This document shows, in pieces, positions 5,041 to 8,746 of a stretch of DNA of 8,746 nucleotides. The stretch covers positions 1 to 8,746 of the forward strand of contig JAUVJT010000084.1 in NCBI GenBank assembly GCA_030592225.1, written 5' to 3'. The stretch is from Candidatus Stahliibacteriota bacterium (GTDB lineage: Bacteria > Hydrothermota > Tepidihabitantia > B3-TA06). Every line of letters begins with the position of its first letter. Position 1 is the first letter of the stretch. A program made the translations under genes and the position numbers. Under the pieces are notes generated by a model, which was not told the origin of the DNA, did not search any database, and saw nothing but the letters and a program-made list of their open reading frames with translations.

Positions 5041-6450
5041 TTAACCGGTCGAAGAAACGGTACTTGAACCCTGCCTGCTTGACGATATTTGAAAGGAATT
5101 ATTCGCCACAATCGCAGAAATTGCAATAAACAGCCACAACAGGATATGGTGCTGGGTCGAAAGGAATAGGTGAGCCAGAAGTGAGGACCCAAACCCAATG
5201 AGAAGCCCTTCGGTCAACAAAGAACGTGCGCGATCCTGTCGTTTTTCGTGATGCCTCCGAGCGAGCCACATATTCCTCAAGGAAAAGAAAAGTATTCCCA
5301 AAAAAGGAAGAAACCCCAGAAGCCCTGTGCCTGCAAAAACCTCAGCATAGGTATTGTGGATAACGGGTTCATAGAGATGGGGCGTGATGGTTGAGTAATA
5401 TTTGAACATGTAAAAAAAGCAATCGGCGCCCACTCCCAAAACAGGGTGATCTAAAAACATCCTCACTGCAGTCATTGCAAAATAGGTCCGCCAGTCAATG
5501 GATGCGGGCCTTATTCCGGAAAAAAAAGTATTGACACTAAACCCGGCGGCAAATAATTTGGCGAAACTCAAGTACAGCAAACCTAACGTTCCAGCCAGAA
5601 TAAAAAAGAATATAACCAACTTTTTCTGCCGGAGATAGAGAATAAACTGAGTGGGAAGCAGCACGAGAAACATACTGCGGGACAATGTCAAAGGAATGGC
5701 AACTGACATAAGCGCATAAGCAGTGAAATATAATCCTTTTGCCCATTTGTTCCCGGCGTTTATCCCCATGTAGAAAGATACACAAATAAAAGGCAGGAGC
5801 CAGAATCCAAAGTAGTTAGGGTCCTGGAGTGTACCTGTTGCACGCACGAGCCCGGTACCCACAAACTTTTGAATCACAGCAATCGCTGCTTGTACGGCAA
5901 GTGCAAAAATCAATACATTTAATACTGTCCTGAGACGTTTCTCGTCCGCGAAGATATTGATAAACACCCAGTAAGCCAGGATATTCCCAAAGAAAAGCCC
6001 TACCCCTCTGAATGCTCCTTCGAGATGGAAAAACGAAAGAAGAGAAATCACTACCCCCACAAAGAAGAGTAAAATAGAGGCGCCCAACGGAGTGATCTTA
6101 AAGGTCAGGGAACGTTTGGAAAGAAGAATTGAAGGAATAGATAGCACAACAAGAACTAACCCTCCGAAACGCACAAAACTGCCCGTAGGCAAAAAATCGC
6201 TGATCATATACGCAAACGGCATTACGGCGAAGTAGAATATCCAAAAAGGGTACGGATTAACCAAACATAAAATCACCAACAGCAGTGCGATGGGAGCGGA
6301 TGCCAAAAGAATACCCGTCGTGCCTGAAACAAGAAACCCGCCTATACAGGCGAGTAAGAGTATTCCCAGGAATACCAGCGCAATCCAAACCGGTTCGCGC
6401 GAAAAACGCTCGACCGTTGTTTGACTAAAACCGCTCGCTTTCCCCAGCAT
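5041..6450 (-). CDS. O-antigen ligase/polymerase family membrane protein (Wzy_C)
   Basis: This 469-residue protein is strongly hydrophobic, with about eleven to twelve membrane segments (first near 20-42, last near 432-450). The family signatures are RATGTLQDPNYFGFW (203-217), TLSRSM (255-260), a large loop with R321 and R330, HPVLGVGADCFF (335-346) and HNTYAEVFAGTGLLG (365-379). Members join or polymerise lipid-linked O-antigen or other surface glycans at the outer face of the inner membrane; ligase and polymerase cannot be told apart from sequence alone. The ATG at 6450 is supported by an AAGG nine bases upstream. No glycosyltransferase or flippase gene lies nearby, so the gene is an orphan here. 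It looks AT-richer than proS or the GGDEF gene, which could reflect transfer or simply membrane-protein composition. The gene stops at 5041, and the nearest terminator is at 4898-4872. Confidence 0.87.
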   Translation of the reverse strand: MLGKASGFSQTTVERFSREPVWIALVFLGILLLACIGGFLVSGTTGILLASAPIALLLVILCLVNPYPFWIFYFAVMPFAYMISDFLPTGSFVRFGGLVLVVLSIPSILLSKRSLTFKITPLGASILLFFVGVVISLLSFFHLEGAFRGVGLFFGNILAYWVFINIFADEKRLRTVLNVLIFALAVQAAIAVIQKFVGTGLVRATGTLQDPNYFGFWLLPFICVSFYMGINAGNKWAKGLYFTAYALMSVAIPLTLSRSMFLVLLPTQFILYLRQKKLVIFFFILAGTLGLLYLSFAKLFAAGFSVNTFFSGIRPASIDWRTYFAMTAVRMFLDHPVLGVGADCFFYMFKYYSTITPHLYEPVIHNTYAEVFAGTGLLGFLPFLGILFFSLRNMWLARRHHEKRQDRARSLLTEGLLIGFGSSLLAHLFLSTQHHILLWLFIAISAIVANNSFQISSSRQGSSTVSSTG

Positions 6451-6452
6451 AG

Positions 6453-6479
6453 TTATGAACCTTGATTCGTGCTGAACAT
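6453..6479 (-). CDS. Possible 8-codon leader ORF before the ligase gene
   Basis: On the minus strand, ATG at 6479 opens a short frame, MFSTNQGS, that stops with TAA at 6455-6453, two bases before the ligase ATG. The -10 box of the ligase promoter ends five bases before this ATG, so the transcript would begin at or near it, as predicted for other genes in this window. If translated, ribosomes ending here could reinitiate on the ligase gene. It is too short to test by composition. Confidence 0.25.
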   Translation of the reverse strand: MFSTNQGS

Positions 6480-6484
6480 ATCTA

Positions 6485-6513
6485 ACTCTACTGAATTTTG
6501 CTCAGGTTGTCAA
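6485..6513 (-). promoter_or_regulatory. Promoter of the ligase gene
   Basis: On the minus strand, TTGACA (6513-6508), a 17-base spacer and TAGAGT (6490-6485). Transcription should begin near 6479, leaving about 29 bases before the ligase ATG. The -35 box is perfect; the -10 box keeps four of six consensus bases. Confidence 0.55.
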
Positions 6514-6538
6514 ATCCGCCTGATGACATCTATCCTTA

Positions 6539-6551
6539 CTTGCCAGGCAAG
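6539..6551. promoter_or_regulatory. Perfect 13-base palindrome between divergent promoters
   Basis: CTTGCCAGGCAAG is a perfect inverted repeat around a central A, with partly matching flanks (ATC and GAT). It lies between the divergent ligase and proS promoters, 25 bases upstream of the ligase -35 box and about 38 bases upstream of the proS -35 box. It could be an operator for a dimeric regulator. There is no T run on either strand, so a terminator is unlikely. Confidence 0.3.
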
Positions 6552-6589
6552 GATGACCCCAGACGGCTAAGCCTATTAAATAGATACGC

Positions 6590-6617
6590 TTGACGCAGCA
6601 ACTTTCCTCCATATAAT
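6590..6617 (+). promoter_or_regulatory. Promoter of proS-rimP, leaderless type
   Basis: TTGACG (6590-6595), a 16-base spacer and TATAAT (6612-6617). Six bases separate the -10 box from the proS ATG at 6624, so the predicted start of transcription is the A of the start codon. That leaves no room for a Shine-Dalgarno or a T-box leader. Confidence 0.75.
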
Positions 6618-6623
6618 CATCGG

Positions 6624-8321
6624 ATGTTATGGTCAAAGGCATTGGTGCCGACTCTGCGCGAAGATCCGCGCCAGGCGGAGAATTTAAGCCACAAGGTTCT
6701 TCTGAGAGCAGGCTTTATAAGACCTGTAGGCTCGGGGCTTTACAATCTTCTTCCCCTGGGATTGCGCGTAACGCAGAAGGTAACCCGGATAATCAGAGAA
6801 GAGATGAACCGCATAGGCGGCCAGGAGATGTTCCTTACCGCCCTTTCTCCCCGTTCCCTGTGGGACAAATCCGGCCGGTGGGATGCGTTCGGCGACGATA
6901 TGTTCCGTCTGGTTGACCGTAAGGGACAGGATATGGCGCTTTGTCCTACTCATGAAGAAATCATGGCGCTCATTGCCTCCAGGGAGCTTCGTTCCTACAA
7001 GGAACTTCCCCAGGTATGGTACCAGTTTCAAACCAAGTTCCGGGACGAACCCCGACCTCGCGGTGGAGTGCTGCGCACCAGACAGTTCACCATGAAGGAT
7101 TCGTACAGCTTCGACTTGGATTACGAGGGACTGAATCGCTCCTTCAATCTCCATCACGAGGCTTACTCCCGCTCTTTTGCACGCATGGGACATCGCTTCT
7201 TCGTGGTGCAGGCCTCAGGTGGACTCATGGGCGCGGGTGAATCCGCCGAGTTCATGGTACAGGCCGAGTCGGGCGAGGACGTCTCGTTCGTATGCCCTGG
7301 ATGCGATTACCGGGCAAACGCCGAGGTGGCCGAAGCCAGACCCGCTGCAGCCCCGCAATTGCAAGCCAAGCGGGAAAAAATACGTACGCCTGGATTGAGG
7401 AGTGTCGAAGAGGTGTCCGGATTTTTGGGCATAGAAACCTCGCAACTGGTCAAGAGCCTGCTGTTCATGCGTACAGAGAAGCCGCTGCTGGTGCTGATAC
7501 GTGGGGATTATGAACTGAGCGAGGACAAGCTGAGGCGGCATTTCGGAACTGATTTGACTCCGGCACAGGACGAAGACGCCCGCAAGTACATGGGCGCTTC
7601 ACTTGGTTTCCTGGGACCTCAGGGAGTGGATATCGAAACGTACGCAGACAAAAGCCTCGAAGGTTCTGATACCTACGCCGCAGGAGCCAACCAGGATGAC
7701 CATCATGTCGTGGGCATAAGTCTTTCGAGCGAGACAAACATACGAGAGTATCTGGACTTGCGAGCGGTAAAAACCGGCGACACGTGTCCGAAGTGCAATG
7801 CGAATCTTGAGGGAAAACGCACCATCGAGCTGGGGCATATCTTTAAGCTGGGAACCAAGTACTCGGAAGCGATGGGCGCGACCGTGACGGATGAAAAAGG
7901 CGAGGAGCGCGCCATAGTGATGGGCTCTTATGGAATCGGAGTGGAACGCTCCATGGCGGCGCTGGTTGATCAGCACTACAAGGATGATCGCATGGCCTGG
8001 CCGGTGAGTGTGGCTCCTTACGAAGTCGAGGTGGTGTCTTTAGGCGAGGCTGAGGTTTCTGCAAAGATATACCAGGGATTGAGGAATGCAGGTATCCAGG
8101 CGGCGCTCGACGACCGCGACATCACGCCCGGGGCCAAGTTCGCCGATGCCGATCTGGTGGGAATTCCTTACCGGGTGATAGTAGGCCCGCGCGGCCTTAA
8201 AGAAGACAAGGTGGACGTAAAGAACGTGGCCACTGGAGAAATTATCCAGGTCAGCAAGCAAGATGCGGTAACCAAAGCCGCCGAACTGGTGGCCAGGGAG
8301 ACCAAAGATGCCGGTATCTGA
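6624..8321 (+). CDS. proS: Prolyl-tRNA synthetase, bacterial type with editing domain
   Basis: This 565-residue class II synthetase charges tRNA(Pro) with proline in the cytoplasm and is close to the 572 residues of the E. coli enzyme. The start MLWSKALVPTLREDP fits the family N-terminus. The class II core shows motif 1 around 37-62 (SGLYNLLPLGLRV), the TxE region at THEE (109-112), motif 2 at FRDEPRPRGGVLRTRQFTMKD (139-159) and motif 3 at GSYGIGVERSM (434-444). The inserted YbaK-like editing domain covers about 255-385 and keeps the functional lysine (K277 in QLVKSLL) and the GxxxP loop (G328-P332), so hydrolysis of Ala-tRNA(Pro) is expected. Two Cys pairs (C224/C227 and C388/C391) flank the insertion and could bind zinc. 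The anticodon-binding domain fills about 463-560. It overlaps rimP by 14 bases, so the two are coupled. Its own promoter lies directly against the ATG. Confidence 0.97.
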   Translation: MLWSKALVPTLREDPRQAENLSHKVLLRAGFIRPVGSGLYNLLPLGLRVTQKVTRIIREEMNRIGGQEMFLTALSPRSLWDKSGRWDAFGDDMFRLVDRKGQDMALCPTHEEIMALIASRELRSYKELPQVWYQFQTKFRDEPRPRGGVLRTRQFTMKDSYSFDLDYEGLNRSFNLHHEAYSRSFARMGHRFFVVQASGGLMGAGESAEFMVQAESGEDVSFVCPGCDYRANAEVAEARPAAAPQLQAKREKIRTPGLRSVEEVSGFLGIETSQLVKSLLFMRTEKPLLVLIRGDYELSEDKLRRHFGTDLTPAQDEDARKYMGASLGFLGPQGVDIETYADKSLEGSDTYAAGANQDDHHVVGISLSSETNIREYLDLRAVKTGDTCPKCNANLEGKRTIELGHIFKLGTKYSEAMGATVTDEKGEERAIVMGSYGIGVERSMAALVDQHYKDDRMAWPVSVAPYEVEVVSLGEAEVSAKIYQGLRNAGIQAALDDRDITPGAKFADADLVGIPYRVIVGPRGLKEDKVDVKNVATGEIIQVSKQDAVTKAAELVARETKDAGI

Positions 8322-8746
8322 GATTATTCAAAGGACGGTCGTCAACGTGCTCAAGGAACACGGCTGCAGCCTTTACCATCTTGAGCGCAAGGGCAACCGG
8401 CTGGAGATATTCGTGGATAAAAAAGGCGGGGCCACCATTGGGGATTGCGCGAAAATAAGCCGCGCCCTGAGCCTTGACCTCACGTCCCTGAAGGAGGAGT
8501 GGCGCAACCTGAATCTTGACGTTTCAACCCCGGGAATTGAACGCAAACTCTACACCACGCCACATTACCGCAGCGCGGTGGGAGAGCGGGTGCGCATCAA
8601 AGTAGGGGATGAGATTATCGAAGGACGTATGCTGGAAGCGGGGGAAGATAGTGTTTTAATAGAATTAGAAACCGGAGAAGGCCGCCGGATTGGCTACAAC
8701 GAGATCCTCTCTGCCCGGGTGCATAGAACCACCGAGGAACTCTTCA
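8308..8746 (+). CDS. rimP: Ribosome maturation factor RimP (3' end cut by window edge)
   Basis: The 146 codons seen are nearly the full usual length of about 150 residues. RimP binds the 30S subunit precursor and helps late assembly of 16S rRNA with its proteins. The N-terminal domain shows LEIFVDKKGGATIGDCAKISRAL (32-54), and the conserved hinge STPGIERKL (73-81) leads to the Sm-like C-terminal domain (about 88-140). The ATG at 8308 lies inside the end of proS in another frame, giving a 14-base overlap, and an AGGGAG Shine-Dalgarno sits seven bases upstream. In many bacteria rimP heads the nusA-infB operon, so nusA may follow beyond the window. The proS-rimP pairing marks this as a translation operon. 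Confidence 0.95.
   Translation, partial: MPVSEIIQRTVVNVLKEHGCSLYHLERKGNRLEIFVDKKGGATIGDCAKISRALSLDLTSLKEEWRNLNLDVSTPGIERKLYTTPHYRSAVGERVRIKVGDEIIEGRMLEAGEDSVLIELETGEGRRIGYNEILSARVHRTTEELF

Noticed and set aside
4901..5067. Plus-strand AGGAGGTG followed by an open frame after the ferredoxin terminator
   Set aside because: The Shine-Dalgarno-like bases are the complement of the CCTCC blocks. The frame runs into the antisense of the ligase end with no recognisable product and no promoter in front.
6514..6623. T-box riboswitch before proS
   Set aside because: The promoter leaves essentially no untranslated leader, so there is no room for a specifier stem or antiterminator.

Overview
The window carries seven protein-coding genes or gene parts, one decayed gene and several well-formed promoters and terminators. 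It is bacterial: proS is of the bacterial type with the inserted editing domain, rimP follows it, and the promoters fit the housekeeping TTGACA/TATAAT pattern. The ferredoxin resembles the single-cluster [4Fe-4S] ferredoxins of Thermotoga-like anaerobes, and the DUF362 iron-sulfur protein also fits an anaerobe. I cannot name the lineage. An uncultured anaerobic bacterium is a reasonable inference and no more than that.

Layout. Positions 1-999 (minus) hold the first 333 codons of a DUF362 protein with two 4Fe-4S motifs. Positions 993-1540 (plus) hold a frameshifted remnant of a TPR protein, followed by a spacer of about 160 bases with an imperfect direct repeat. Positions 4417-1699 (minus) are a two-gene operon: a 764-residue diguanylate-cyclase-like protein (GGDEF, FlgT_C-like beta region, degenerate GGDEF, TPRs), then a YjbQ-family protein starting at a TTG one base after its stop. 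Positions 4493-4860 (plus) form a complete ferredoxin unit of promoter, Shine-Dalgarno, gene and terminator. Positions 4957-4872 (minus) hold a consensus promoter that runs into an intrinsic terminator after about 50 bases with no gene between, a candidate small RNA. Positions 6450-5041 (minus) encode an O-antigen ligase/polymerase-like membrane protein. Positions 6590-8746 (plus) are proS overlapping rimP, the start of a translation operon that runs off the window.

The most notable signals lie between the genes. First, three genes (DUF362, GGDEF and proS) have a promoter whose -10 box lies only 5-6 bases before the likely start codon. That places the predicted transcription start on the ATG, so leaderless mRNAs are predicted. 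Ferredoxin and rimP, by contrast, have clear Shine-Dalgarno sequences. Second, the candidate small RNA carries two unpaired CCUCCU blocks identical to the anti-Shine-Dalgarno core, followed by a 9-bp terminator hairpin. Third, an 8-codon ORF sits at the leaderless position in front of the ligase gene and ends two bases before its ATG.

The genes do not form one pathway. They are separate transcription units for redox/Fe-S proteins, c-di-GMP-type signalling, cell-surface polysaccharide, and translation.
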